Of a stretch of 64,000 nucleotides of DNA, positions 13,701 to 24,940 are shown piece after piece. The notes beneath the pieces were generated by a model. It made no database searches. It was not told the origin of the DNA and worked only from the letters and a program-made list of their open reading frames with translations. Source of the DNA: Tetmemena sp. SeJ-2015 (lineage: Eukaryota; Ciliophora; Spirotrichea; Sporadotrichida; Oxytrichidae); the NCBI GenBank assembly GCA_027382625.1, contig JAJKFJ010022061.1, positions 51,505 through 115,504 of the forward strand, given 5' to 3'. Both the position numbers and the translations under genes were made by a program. Position 1 is the stretch's first letter. Each line of letters opens with the position of its first letter.

Positions 13701-13883
13701 TTATTAAACGAGCCAGTTATTTTGGTTCCCTGCGGACATACATCTTGCAAAAAGTGTTTATCTGGAAACACATGCCAAGAATGTGATAAAGCTGTTAAGG
13801 CTATGGTCCCGAGCAAGCTGATTGGAGACTTATCGAACAAGTATACTTTTATGCGCGATGCAATTCAAACTTTCAAAAATTGA
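10793..13883 (+). CDS. Coiled-coil protein with C-terminal RING-like zinc finger
   Basis: The protein starts at ATG 10793 (MSRATKGIRDLVKDAR) and ends at TGA 13881-13883. The centre (11.2-13.6 kb) is a long Glu/Lys/Gln coiled coil. The last 65 residues hold a RING-type pattern: C-x2-C (SCYSC), then C-G-H-T-S-C-K-K-C, then C-Q-E-C. This suggests a BRE1-like or other E3 ubiquitin-ligase architecture, though the activity is inferred. Four IESs with pointers restore the frame: AATTTAATT at 10942/10961, AACAAA at 11479/11519, TCC at 12213/12232 and GAAGCT at 12984/13292. Another insert lies near 12550-12610. Two GT..AG introns also fit the frame: 11077-11144 (68 nt) and 13628-13658 (31 nt). Confidence 0.8.
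10942..10969. other. IES, pointer AATTTAATT
   Basis: A 9-bp repeat at 10942-10950 and 10961-10969. Removing 19 bp deletes an in-frame TGA and restores the frame of the RING-like gene. It has no GT..AG ends. Confidence 0.85.
11479..11524. other. IES, pointer AACAAA
   Basis: Removing 40 bp between the two copies joins INERAEKTKNTPQQIVQQNEK in frame. Confidence 0.75.
12213..12234. other. IES, pointer TCC
   Basis: A 19-bp T-rich insert. Removal gives CKVLSQELQEQKDL within the coiled coil. Confidence 0.7.
12984..13297. other. IES, pointer GAAGCT (308 bp)
   Basis: The largest resolved IES. The joined frame reads VKFEAEISQLRQEKKELL. The interior is AT-rich and non-coding. Confidence 0.85.
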
Positions 13884-14079
13884 TTAATTTATTCTTAAAT
13901 GAGTCAGTTTGGAAAAACATGATAGACAACAAGCAGTGACTTCTTTATCGAAATTACCTAAATATGAAGAGTGATGATTATTATATGCCTGATAATATGA
14001 GCAATATGTTTAACAATTAATTTCTTTTAAACAAATAAAAATTCTCTAAGCATCCTTAATCAATGTTTCTAGCAGCTCA
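13884..14079. other. Convergent intergenic spacer
   Basis: AT-rich spacer between two convergent stop codons. No terminator or RNA gene is recognised. Confidence 0.5.
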
Positions 14080-15938
14080 TCAATTAGAAAAGGAATCGTT
14101 ATTAGCTATCTTAAAGTATTGACTGACAGCACTATTGACATGCATTTGAAGGTGTGTTCTCACCTTCTTTCTGTGGAAGAACCTGTATAAGCAAAGTAGA
14201 CCGATGTTGATAATTAGGATCACAAACACAGCTTAACAATTTATTTAATTAGCGAGGTAAACATGATTGAACTTGATGCGATCTTCCTAGTGATACTCTG
14301 GGTTGATGTTTATTTCCAGGGTTTGATTATCTATCTTGATTAAATTAAAAATACAACAATGATAAAGTTTTAGAGACGGCAGATGTCTGGCTTGGTGTCG
14401 AATCCTGAGCAGACTGCTTTGAAAATATCTTTAGCCTCCACATCTCCTCTGTATGTCATGTTGTTTATAACAATGCCTGGACGAAAAGTCATTCCCAGTT
14501 CTGCTTCTCTTTACTTATCTTAAAATAAAATATTAAATCTTGAGAGAGGATTGAATTGAAAAGGTAATCTGTGCCTGCAATACTTATTTTAGTGAATGAT
14601 TGATTGTAACAGGTGTTTACTAAGTCTACTACTTAATTTCCAAGTCCAACTTGCATGATGACTTTGTCAGAGCAGTCCTTGTTAAAAGACTATTCTGTAT
14701 AGCAGGTATCTTGAAAAGCCATGAGGTATTAGAAGAACTTAAGAGTTGATTAGTAGGAATCTTAAATGTTGTTTAGCACCTATAGTAAGCATTTTTCTCT
14801 CAGGGATTCAGCCATGATGTTCGATTGTGGGACAGTCATTAGATTAAAGCCGTTTTGAGTTATAGGGGAGAAAGGGCAGTACTTCCCTTAAAGCAGACAC
14901 TCATTTTACAAATTATTCAAATACATTTTCAATCCTAGTTTGAGCGCAATCCTTGCATTCGAATGACTGAATTCTCAGATTGAAAACTGCATTATCTTCA
15001 AACGCTCTTTAATACTTAATCATGTCTTCCAAAAAGTAGTGCTCCAAGTCTAGTATTGAGGAATAGTACAGTTCGAACTCCACAATATTGTCTGGATGCA
15101 CTATCTCCAAGTCAGCTCTTATTATCACTGAGCTATTTCCGTTCTTGTCCCCTCCACTAATCTTTACCAAAAATCATGAAATTCATTGGACTTAATTAAA
15201 AATTAATTTTTGGCTAAATTTTTCAAGAGTGCCTATTTACATAATGCCTTAAAATAATGCATTAACCTCTATTAAATGAATTTGGATCTCTTGATTTTTG
15301 AGATATTGCTTGATGAAATCTGAGTCCTTTTTGTTAATGATAAAGCTAGGTATATTGATGCTGTGGCCATTGCCATCATCTGCCATCACAAGGTTACTCA
15401 CCTGCTCATCCCTGTCATCTGCTATAATTGCCATCTTCACTCCAAAGTTTTCAATGTTTCGCACCTTCCTCACGAATCAATAATTTAACTTAGTAAGATA
15501 ACTCAGTAATTATTTGTTTGAATGTGCACTGCCCTCTGTCTACTATAATAATTGGTCGCATAACTGCATGGCTCTCAGACAACAGCTAATTCCATTCAGT
15601 GAAGTCAAATAACTATTTAAATAATTCAAGTTATGAAGTCTGTCTCTTTAAATTCATTACACCCTTTTGTGTTATTAGAAGGATAAACAAGTTTTCCAAG
15701 CTAAAATTAAAATTATCAGTATAGTAAAGTAACCATAAATATAAAGAGAAAGATTATATCTTACAATCGTAGAGCCATACTGGATATGACCAAAATTACC
15801 CAAACTAGATTAAATTACTCCATCTGTATCATTAAAATGCTGCCTTAAACTACTAGGATGCATTATTTACACCTAGCAAGTAACATAATTGACTGCCAAA
15901 TAAAATAGCATAAGTGTGAAGATAAAATTCTATTTCAT
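14080..15938 (-). CDS. Vacuolar sorting receptor-like type I membrane protein (PA domain)
   Basis: The start is ATG at 15936-15938, followed by a hydrophobic signal peptide (NFIFTLMLFYLAVNYVTC). Next comes FGHIQYGSTI-LGKLVYPSNN, typical of the first part of vacuolar sorting receptors. A protease-associated domain follows (IIIVDRGQCTF..ENFGVKMAIIADD, then MADDGNGHSINIPSFII). The Cys-rich lumenal region ends in GMTFRPGIVINNMTYRGDV...AVCSGFDTKPDIC, the hallmark of the family. A single TM helix (AVFVILIINIGLLCLYRFF) and a short cytosolic tail lead to TGA at 14080-14082. In this family the receptor carries cargo from Golgi to vacuole or lysosome. Two IESs (pointers GACTTCA 15600/15634 and ATTC 15474/15520) and an intron at 15701-15764 are resolved. 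Smaller frame breaks remain at about 14912 and 14340-14380. Confidence 0.85.
15474..15523. other. IES, pointer ATTC (minus strand)
   Basis: Removing 46 bp restores the PA domain: GQCTFVRKVRNIENFGVK. Confidence 0.88.
15600..15640. other. IES, pointer GACTTCA (minus strand)
   Basis: Repeats at 15600-15606 and 15634-15640 (TGAAGTC on plus). Removing 34 bp gives FKETDFTEWNQLL and deletes TGAs. Confidence 0.85.
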
Positions 15939-16109
15939 ATTGTGCAAGGACAATGAACGACAAAATTGCTTATTTGGAGATTATTTTGCCATTTAAATTT
16001 CAAATCTTATAATTAATCTGAATTTATTTCCTCTTTAAAAACATTTAAATCAATGAAATCATCTTAGAGAATGAATTAAAGTTTGGATTGGATCATGAAC
16101 ATTAAGCAA
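15939..16109. other. Spacer between two minus-strand genes
   Basis: AT-rich. It would contain the 3' UTR of SF3B1 and the promoter of the sorting-receptor gene. No specific motif is recognised. Confidence 0.4.
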
Positions 16110-19100
16110 TCAAATCATCATTTCAAGTTCGCACCTTCTGTACTTATTGTTTGTATCGTCTCTGAAATTAGGGTATGCTGCCACTAGCCCGTCTTGAGCT
16201 CCAAGATAAATGTTGTTGTATATCTTCCAATACACTTCCCTTACTCTTCTTGCGGGATGGAAGAGACCTTGCAAAGTGTAGTTGAGGATTCTTCCAGGAC
16301 CCAAAGCAACTCTTAGGCCTTCAATTCCATCAAGTACTGCATTTATAACATGAGGTGAAACTTCAAAAATGTTAGGCCAGAGATAGTTAGCAAGATGTGT
16401 CAAAGCATCCTCACAACCCATATAGGCCACACCTAATGACAAATGCTTTACAGCTGAAGCTGCAGTTTGTCTATGGACTAGATCTCTATCAATTAATGCA
16501 TCTTCAAGAAGTGGAGTGACTGCATAAATATAGTCCTTAGCCATCTCTCCAATATATTCGAACATGAACGACTAACTCTTTAGCACTCCATTTTGCACAT
16601 TCATCTCTGGAACTCTATATTCATTCATCAAAGCTGGAAGAACAGTGAAGGGACCGCAAGTTTCAGCTACGATAGCTATAGCAACAGTTGTACAGACTCT
16701 GTTCTATCTTTCTTGGACTCTCAAATTATTTAGCAAAGTAGCAAGTACATCCTGAGGGCCAATAGCTTTGGCAATATATCCAAATGTGTTGACAGTAGCT
16801 CTTCTAATTCCTTTCTTGTGAGCCTTTAGAAGATCAAGTAAGTCAAAACAAATTCTCATCCATTCCCTGGGTGAAACATACTCTGCTCCTCTATCGGCTA
16901 TTCTTCCAACTAGATCGATGCAGTTCTCTTGCACCTTTTCATGTCTATTCTTGAGGATAGGTGTTAATCTGGGAAGTAGATCCTTGATGGGAGGAGTCAT
17001 TTTTGACATACCAATCACGTTCACAATAGCTTTCAGAGCACCTAGAATAGAGCCAAGAACCTCGGGATACTCTTCACCTAAGTACTCGTATAAGATAACT
17101 CCGAGTCTACCCATATATCCTTCTTCACCACAAGTTTTCATAACAAGTGCAATTCTTTGTATTAAGTCTGCTGCTTGCTGTCTAACTCTAGCTGATCAAT
17201 TATTCAATCTCCACTAAATAGTTCCGCAAATCTATGGAATATATGGTTTAACTCTCACTCCTAAGCAATTCACGATAGTACCGAATGCATTTAAGACAGT
17301 TTAGGTATCTTCTGAAATTTACTCAGAGAAAGCAAATAAGATGCCATCCATAAGCCTATCTTCCAGTTTAGCATCAATATCAGCTACTCCATATGATGCA
17401 ATGATTCTTTCTAATGTCTCAATGACTATCTTCCTTGTATTTTTAAAAATTGCACAGGTAATTAAATTTAATCGTATTTAAACTACACCATAGTTTCACT
17501 GTCATCTTTTAGCTCGTCAACAATTTTCTTGACAATCTCAGCTCCTCCAACTTTACCAGCCATTTCAACTGTGGTCTCAATAAGTTGCTTGTAATTCTTT
17601 TTATCAAGTGCATTTCTTCTAGTCCAGAAACTGCGGAAGAACTCAGGAATTATCTCCTTTCTCACATATTGAACAGATACTCCATCACTGCTCACACATT
17701 ACTTTACAACTTTGAGCACTATCTTTTTCATTTCGTCGTCATTATTTTGGAACTCTCTAATCAAGACAGGAGTCACGAACTTAGTGTAAACAATTAAATA
17801 AGCAAATATTTTAGAAGATTATATCTAAAGGGTTACTCTCCTGCATGATCTGAATCCATAAGAGGAATAATGAAGCCAATAGCCTTCAAAAATGCAGCGA
17901 GAGCCTTGCCTCTGTAGATAGAGATACCATCCCAAAGAGGAATTAGAATGGATTCAAACGCCTCTATACCATATGGATTAGAGGCTTCAGCTAGTGCTGA
18001 AATAGCCAGAGCTGTGATAGTTCTTACTTTCTGCTCTTCATCTTTCAATCCATGTTCTATAATATCTACCAAGCTCTTAAGATGTGGGAGCACAGCGCAT
18101 CCCATTTAAATTGCTACTTGCTGAATAATCTTGATTCCAGTATGTCTTGCTCTCCATGATTTTTTGCTTTAGCACACAGCCTTCAAGAAAGGAAGAAGAG
18201 CTGGGATTCCAAGTGCTGAGGCGATAACTGCGAAAGCTCTGGCAGTAGTATTTCTTACATACTCATCATTATGATCAATATCAGGTCTCATTGTGGAAAT
18301 CATTGTTGCTAAACCAGCAGCTTTAGCTAAGTTTGATATGATTTCACGACCTTCAACTCTCGCATAGTAGTCTTCATCAATAAGAAGAGGCTCTATGACT
18401 ACGAGGATTTTATGAACATATGGTCTCACTAAATCATCTAATTTATAGAGGATTCTGTCGATAACCTTCACAAGTATTATTATAATTGAATTTAATTGAA
18501 TTACTAATGTCCAACTATTTCAACCAATAAATGCCTCTCCTAATCTTCAAGAGTAGGGCTCATAAGAAGCGGAAGAATTTAATTGAATAGAGGTCCAGCA
18601 CCAAACTCTCTCGCCTTTTCTGTTAAAGTTTTGAGGGCTGACTTTCTCATGGGAGGAGTTCCATTCTTAACTTTAAGTAGAAGCATCATGATTCTTCTGT
18701 CTCTTTGCTCCTCGTTTGAGAGCTGCTCTTCATCAACTTCGCTCAATAGGGAGCTAAAATAGTTAACATCCTCTGGTTTTATGAATGGAATAGCATCCTT
18801 CTCTCCCTTTCCTCCTGGCGTTTGCTATACATCATAAGGTTTGCCAGTTCCCTCAGGAATCATAAAGCCTTGAGGAGTCTGCTGATAGGCGACTGGAGTC
18901 TCATAAAGTTTTCTTGAAGGAGTTCTGATGGGAACATAGCCATCTGGAGGATTGATGATTTCATAGCCTTAAGAAGGAAGCATCTAGTCCAACTCCTCAT
19001 CAGTTAAAGGCTTGTTTCTGTCAAAAAGATCTCTTTGCCAATAAGGAACTGACATACCTCCTGGGGTCATTCCACCTGGAGTCATTCCTCCTACAGGTGT

Positions 19101-20331
19101 CATCATCGGATGATACCCTTAAACTGGAGTTTGCATGAAGCTTCCCATAGCGCCTCCCACTGGAGTTTGGCCAGGTTTTTAATCCCAGCGAGTTCCACCC
19201 TAGCCTCCCATAGGAGTCGCTCCAAATCTACTTGTGCCAGGAGTTGGAGTTTCTGACATCATTCTGACAGGGGTTGGCTAAGACCATCTCCCAGGAGTAG
19301 GAGTTTCACTGAACTGACTAGCTCTCGACTAACTAAATCTTGAAGGGGTTGAGTTCTCACTTCCTTACGCAATCCCAGGTGCTTGAGAAGCTGGAGTAAG
19401 ATCCCATCTGTTTCTTCTTGGAGTTGCACCCTCCATAGCTGGAGTCCTTCTTGGAGTGTCCCATTTAGTAGAAAGCCTAGGTGTCTATAAAATTAAATTA
19501 AAATAAAAATTTTATAATCTCAACGACTGAGGGTTTCTCATTGACTGTAGTCTTTTTAACTTGGACTACTTCATGCTTATCCCAATCAGAAGGCTTCTGA
19601 GCTGGAGGTTAGACATAACTCTTGATTGTTACACTAGCACTGTGCTTTGTTGAAGTAGTATCCTCAATTCTCTAGCGTTTGAGTTGTTCTTACTAATCCT
19701 ACTAGCCTCTTCTCTCATCCTCTTGTTTCTGCGAAATCTTTCGATAGACATCAGCCTTTTCATTATCGAGCTGCTGCTCTTGCATGATGTCGTAGTAAGT
19801 TCTCTTATTAGGAACAAGGTTTTAAGTTGCTGAGGATGGTTGGGATGAATTTTTAGCAGCAAATGGATCTGCTCTGTCTGGGGAAAGCATCCTGTTCATT
19901 CTCCTTTGGTGGTACTAATCCTCTCTTTCAGCTATCTTTTGCTTTCCAAAGTCCTTCATTGGATCATTCTCGGGGCCACCGAGTTTCATTTCTTCTATCA
20001 GATCTTTCTGGCCAGTGATACCTGCTAACTTTTAGTTTCTTCGCATCGCCATTTGCATCTACTGATGAGCCTCAGAGTCAGCACCCTCTGAATCATCTGG
20101 TATGTAATCAAGGTAGGAATCTTTGGAGTGAGCGCCATATATATTCTAGTCAAATGCTCCACCTTTTCCAAAGCCAACCTAAAATGAATTCATTAACACC
20201 TTAAAGAAAGTTTAATGCTTATTTGTTATGTTGAGCTAGCAAGAGAGACTAGGATCGCTCTATTTACTTACTCCTTTATTCTTATTGGGGTCGTACTTCT
20301 CCCCTGAGGGTTGATTGTTTTAAGTGGACAT
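16110..20331 (-). CDS. SF3B1: Splicing factor 3B subunit 1 (U2 snRNP SF3b155)
   Basis: Identification is very secure. The protein starts [20 protein letters not shown] at 20331. It passes through the N-terminal TP/GG-rich region ([22 protein letters not shown]) that binds U2AF65-type partners. It then follows the HEAT-repeat solenoid of SF3B1 almost residue for residue ([66 protein letters not shown]) to TGA at 16110-16112. SF3B1 clamps the branch-site helix in the spliceosome. An intron lies at 20179-20271 (GTAAGT..TTTTAG). Three IESs are resolved: 18470/18523, 17787/17834 (TA) and 17438/17491 (TA). A fourth insert lies at about 19490-19535. One in-frame TGA (17196-17198) replaces a residue that is Lys in human SF3B1. 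It diverges from the Tctex1 gene. Confidence 0.97.
17438..17492. other. IES in SF3B1, pointer TA
   Basis: Removing 53 bp gives [13 protein letters not shown], aligned without gap to the conserved SF3B1 sequence. Confidence 0.85.
17787..17835. other. IES in SF3B1, pointer TA
   Basis: Removing 47 bp gives [20 protein letters not shown], collinear with other SF3B1 proteins. A GT..AG alternative puts the next exon out of frame. Confidence 0.9.
18470..18524. other. IES in SF3B1, pointer GT (minus strand)
   Basis: Removing 53 bp restores [14 protein letters not shown] exactly as in other SF3B1 proteins. Confidence 0.9.
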
Positions 20332-20507
20332 CTTTCCTTCTTCTCGTTTAAATTCGATATATTAAATATATTATAATTATTGTATTGGCTAGACAATTTG
20401 AGCTACACTCTCCAATTGGAGGGGTATTTAAGAAATTTCCAATTAAGTTTTAGAATATATAAATTAAAGATAATTATTTCTTGATCAACAAATAACACAC
20501 AACAATA
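20332..20507. promoter_or_regulatory. Divergent intergenic region
   Basis: A 176-bp AT-rich spacer between the starts of SF3B1 (minus) and the dynein light chain (plus). It presumably holds both promoters. No specific element is recognised. Confidence 0.4.
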
Positions 20508-20870
20508 ATGGTCGAGCCCAAGCCCAAAGCAGAGAAGATGTTCTCATCTATCCAACCTTAGATTGAAGCAGTCATTGATGAATAGGTAAATAAAACTTTC
20601 AGGTTGTAGCCTTACGAATATGACGGAGCAACCGCTCAGCAGAAAGCAAATGAACTAGCAGAGAATGTAGTCAAGAATTCTTAGGTGCATGCTGGAAAAA
20701 ATTTCAAGATTCAAGCGATTGCCATGGTACTCAACAAAGAGACTTCAGGCTTCCATCTCTCTGCAAGTTGCTACTGGGACAAGGATCAGGATGGAAATAT
20801 CAATAAGAAGTATGATAACTTCGATAGCTTCTATGTTATTGTAACTCTCTTTGGTATCTCCAGGAACTGA
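20508..20870 (+). CDS. Tctex1-type dynein light chain
   Basis: An uninterrupted 120-residue reading frame (TAG as Gln) from ATG 20508 to TGA 20868-20870. The length is normal for the Tctex1/DYNLT family. The C-terminal half has the family pattern: a hydrophobic strand (FKIQAIAMVLNKE), then SGFHLSASCYWD, then a short loop and the closing strand SFYVIVTLFGISRN. These small homodimers bind dynein intermediate chain and cargo in cytoplasmic or ciliary dynein complexes. No IES is present. A GT..AG-like 17-mer at 20587-20603 would break the frame if removed, so it is coding. Confidence 0.9.
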
Positions 20871-21086
20871 AACTTATCCAACACTGTAAATTCATATACA
20901 CAATAGCGCATTTAAATTCAATAAGCTTGCAAATAAGTAATTTAAAAATTTAGATCAATACTCTTCTCATGCACAAGTCAATATCTTGATCAATTAATTT
21001 CCCTCTACAATTGATCAGTAATTCATGGGTTAATTTTAAATTCAAAAAGTTTAAAGCTAAAATTATTCGATTTAAAAGGAATATCC

Positions 21087-21912
21087 TCATCTACTTAATT
21101 TCTTGTGTTAGTACAAGTTTTCCTCAGTGAGAATATAATCAAGAGTTTGGTCATGTCTTTCTGGCTAGTAAAGGTTTACCATGGCTACTTCTTCATCAGT
21201 CAAAGATTCTCCATTTTCTTATAGAGAGCTGATGTTCTAAGCTTCAAAAGCGATGCCTATAGTTAACAAATTCCTCAAAGTTATAAAATTGAATAAATCC
21301 TTTGCTAATCACACTCATCTGTCTTTATCTTTCTAAGTCTTTCAATGGTTCGATCATAGAATCCTCCTCCATATCCTAATCTAGTGCATTCTTTAGTGAA
21401 GCCAACTAAAGGCATCAGTAAAACTTAAGGCTCTAAAATGTTTTTCTCATCTTGAGGTTCTTTTATCTTGAACATTCCTCTCTCTATCAGCTCGTCTGAT
21501 GGCTCCCATTCTCTGAATATCAAAGGTGCATGCATTTTTTCAACGACTGGCAAGCACAGCTTATACTTATTTAGTGAGTGAAGCTTATTTAAGATTGGAA
21601 TCATATTCAGTTCAAACTCTAAAGGCCAGTATCCTCCAACAACAATCTTAGAGCTAAAATAAATTAGAAAATGAAGGTAATTAAAGCCTTCATTCTACTT
21701 AGGAATTCCGCCCTCTATGGTACATTTCGATTGTCAAGATGGTGCGAGATCAAGTTTACAATTTGTTAAGAGTAGGTTTTCACATAATAATCTTCATTCA
21801 GCTTCTCTCTATTGTCTTTTATGAATGCCTTCCTTCTGGTTTTTAATAAGCAGCGCAAATTCTTTTTTAAATTTGTCATTTAAACTAGATGGCCGGCAAC
21901 ATTCCTCTCCAT
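21087..21912 (-). CDS. MTHFS: 5-formyltetrahydrofolate cyclo-ligase
   Basis: It converts 5-formyl-THF plus ATP to 5,10-methenyl-THF in the cytosolic one-carbon pathway. Key signs are the basic N-terminal helix (LKKNLRCLLKTRRKAF), GGYWPLEFELN, LVGFTKECTRLGYGGGFYDR (the conserved R-L-G-x-G-G-G-x-Y-D-R nucleotide loop), then LTIGIAFEAQ and a C-terminal RHDQTLDYILTE. The total of about 230 residues is usual for the family. A GT..AG intron (21647-21723) and a 29-bp IES with pointer AAAG (CTTT on the plus strand, 21300/21329) must be removed. The start is at 21912, or at the internal Met at 21877-21879, which better fits the family N-terminus. The stop is TGA at 21087-21089. Confidence 0.92.
21300..21332. 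other. IES, pointer AAAG (minus strand)
   Basis: Removing 29 bp gives IERLRKDLFNFITLRNLLTI in the cyclo-ligase. Confidence 0.8.
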
Positions 21913-22101
21913 TGAATTCCCCTCTTACTAAGTTCAAATTAATACAGAGTAATTATATTAATTTCAGATTTCATCTAAACGCGCCCTTTAACTTGAATCA
22001 TATTGCAAATTGAGTTTAAATAAATTAAATGAATTTAGTGATGTGTGGCTTATTTTCATAGCTTTGGAGCACTTTTGAATTAAACCACTGCTGAGTTTGT
22101 T

Positions 22102-22956
22102 TCAAACTACAGGTCTGAATTAGTCTTTATTCTTTGATGGTCTTTTAAATGCGCCATTTAAATATTATGGGTAGTAATAAATGACTATTTATGATTTGGA
22201 TTTAGTTTAGTAGCACTAGTAGGCAAGTTCTTCATCCATCTATTTAGCAAAGTATTGGCCAATCAGCAGCCAATCTAATTACAAAATAACTATCTAGTGT
22301 ATCGAGGCTGCCATCTTTTTCAAAAGCATCGAACATCAGTTTCTCCATGTGCATCAGCAGTCTTTAACTTGGGTCGCCCATGGTTACCATTACCTTGGCA
22401 CTGTGGTCAATCGACTAGTTAAAGTGATTGCGATACCCCATGTTATACATCTCCTTCAAGGTCTGGCAATACAAATACCCTACGCACCTATATCATTCAT
22501 GCTTATAAACAAATCTAACTCAACTAAAGAAATATATGTGAATGCTCTTATTTCTCAGCAATAAAGGACGAAAAATTATTAAATAAATATCATTAAAGTG
22601 GTTACATGAATGATAAAGCTTTGCTTTTTAGTTGATCTTACATAGAAAAAAGGAAAGTGCCATAAACGGCTAGAAATCTCTTTACTTTCCATAATCTGAA
22701 GTAGTATGTTGAATATTCCATAAATCTATTTAGCTTATCCCAATCTATAATGCTTACTGGAACCACCTATGATGGCAAGCCAAGCTAAACTGATTTGACT
22801 TCCTGCCGATGTAGGTTTGCAAGTAGACTTCTCTTATATGCTGATTGACAGGACTCTCTTTCCATCCCCTTACTCTAATCCTACCTAACCATATTAAGAT
22901 TAGTGTTAATGGAATTTACCTTGTTTGATTCTATAGTAGAGTTGAATTAGTAGCAT
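22102..22956 (-). CDS. Hypothetical protein
   Basis: Coding pieces read with TAA/TAG as Gln. The N-terminus is MLLIQLYYRIK at 22956. Middle pieces are SPVNQHIREVYLQTYIGRKS and SIIDWDKLNRFMEYSTYYFRLW. The C-terminal segment contains YCQTLKEMYNMGYRNHF, VTMGDPSQRLLMHMEKLMF and, after removing a 19-bp IES (pointer TAGAT), LDWLLIGQYFAKQMDEELAY, ending at TGA 22102-22104. Further breaks at about 22440-22700 and 22890-22925 (one a likely GT..AG intron) are not fully resolved. No family is recognised. Confidence 0.6.
22273..22296. other. IES, pointer TAGAT (minus strand)
   Basis: Removing 19 bp joins SLDTLDWLLIGQYFAKQ in frame. Confidence 0.75.
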
Positions 22957-23003
22957 TTTGATTTTATCTATAATAATTTATTGAACCCACATTTAAAATA
23001 AAC

Positions 23004-24812
23004 ATGACAGAGAGAGTAAGTAATTAAATTGTGAAATAAATAAGTTGATGGCATCCTTATAGATTGAAACAGGTGAGTTGGACGATGACGAGTTTTAGGA
23101 GACCTCCCAGCAAGTGTTGTCAGCTTAAACTCTGTCTCCAATTAACTTATAAACCTAGAGTGCGAAGATACTGCCCACACATTTTAAGAGTCAGATGGCT
23201 GAGAACGTAGGTATCTAGTTGAAAAGTAAAATAGAAGAGTTGAAAGAGCAAGCTAAGAAACAACAAAGGAAGGAACGCACTTTCCTTAGTAAGATTATGG
23301 AGTATCACACCCTAGACAAGCAATACATGCAGATAGCTTAAATCCCTATTTCTCTAAGAACAAGCAACTAAAGTCTCAAGAAAACAGAGAATAAAAAAGA
23401 CTCCACAAAGCAACAACTCTAGGATAGACTAACTAGAAACAGTTCACTTCTCATAAGATAAAATTCAAGTTCAAACACCATTCTTAATTCTAAAGATGCC
23501 ACTCAAATTCAAGAAGTGGGTTTATAAGAATCAGGAACTGGTATACCTCTAATTTCAAGCATAGACTAGACTGAGATAGAAAAGGATTTTGGTGTGATGG
23601 ATAGATATGGAGGGAAGGCTGAGAGAATTAGTGGACTGGGAGTTAATGGAATCAGTTTGAATAGCACTTCTAATAAACAATTGGCCAAATTTTATATACC
23701 TGCCAGCTTGTAATAGACAAACTATCAAACACTCAAATCCAAACATAATCTCACTAACAATCATTTATTTATTTAACCAAATTAATCGTAATTCTGTTGT
23801 CTCATTACCAGATATTATCATAGGGATCTATATGTATTTCTATAATATTCATTTATTTATAAACACTATAGAAATAGTTAAATAACTTTCCACTCTAAGA
23901 ATCTAAAAATCAAAATTAAATCTTAGATTCCCCTCATAACATTAGAAAATTATCATTTTTAAATTGATAGATTAAACTTGTTGGTATACTACTTATTTAC
24001 GAAAGACTTAGAATCTAAATATTATTTTGAAAGAATAAATCTATCAATTTTATATGAATAAAAAATTTATATTGATTTACCAATTAGCTTATTTAATAAT
24101 GAGGGAAGAGACGAAATAGAGGCAAAACTACTGAGACTGCAAGCAGAGGAGAACAAATTACAAGCTATATACTCCACCTCCTATAAGAGTATGATAGACT
24201 ACTAGCATTATATTTCAATTTATTCATCGTTAGGGAAGTCAAGACTACTTGCTGAAGAAGAACTTTATCGGCCAAAAGGCTTGGCTTCGAGATATCCGAA
24301 TTAAACAGAATTAGAGTCTTAGTGGCAATCCATCTTTTGCCAGCTTCACCCATGCATAGCCAATTGTCGGCAATAGATTAGAGAACAATGATCAACTCAC
24401 AATAGATACAGAGAACGCAAACAAGCTTTTGAAAGAAGAAAGAAATTGGAGTGATGTAAAGTACAATCTCTTCATAAAGGAGAAGAAAGATAGAAAGATA
24501 GGAACCATTGTCGATGGACTCAAACTCAACAATACTGCAAAGCGAAAGGTAGCTTACACCATGCGCCACTCTGTCAACGACTCTAATCTACTTATGCCTA
24601 ACAATTTTGATAGCTAATATCCCTAAAACACAGCTGGGGGAAGATTACCCAAATTACAAAAGAAAGACCTTGCAAAGCAGATATAGGAGATGAAACTCAA
24701 AAAGATTGAAAAGTCTACCAAAGCCTACATTCAAGATTACACTCTTTTCAACTATAAAATTGATAGTGTCCTTAACGAGGCTTACGGATTCATTAAGAAT
24801 CACAAAAGATGA
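23004..24812 (+). CDS. Coiled-coil hypothetical protein
   Basis: Starts at ATG 23004 (MTER), then a 29-nt intron (23016-23044, GTAAGT..AAG), then a long frame beginning LMASLQIETGELDDDEF. It contains a basic coiled coil (KSKIEELKEQAKKQQRKERT), a Ser/Asn-rich linker, a gap of about 300 bp of AT-rich IES sequence (about 23790-24090) and a second coiled segment (IEAKLLRLQAEENKLQ). A 46-bp IES with pointer GACTAC (24197/24243) follows, then a basic C-terminal region ending AYGFIKNHKR at TGA 24810-24812. No family is recognised. Its stop lies about 120 bp from the permuted glucosidase block. Confidence 0.65.
24197..24248. other. IES, pointer GACTAC
   Basis: Removing 46 bp joins YKSMIDYLLKKNFIGQK in frame. 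Confidence 0.85.
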
Positions 24813-24930
24813 ATTAGGTTTCTAAAATAAGTTATCTATATTCTTTAAGTTTGGTGTACTCTTTTATACATATTTTAGAAATTTAGTTTTATTCAAATTT
24901 TCACCGTTTGATCCTTACCAAAATAATTTA

Positions 24931-24940
24931 AGAGCTTCTT
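24931..24940 (+). other. Scrambling pointer, inner copy (AGAGCTTCTT)
   Basis: Start of the displaced 3' half of the GH31 gene. Identical to 31480-31489. Confidence 0.88.

Noticed and set aside
16918..17217. Plus-strand ORF of 99 codons
   Set aside because: It is the antisense shadow of SF3B1, whose minus-strand identity is certain.
20587..20603. 17-nt GT..AG intron in the Tctex1 gene
   Set aside because: Removal would break the frame, while retention gives a family-length protein.
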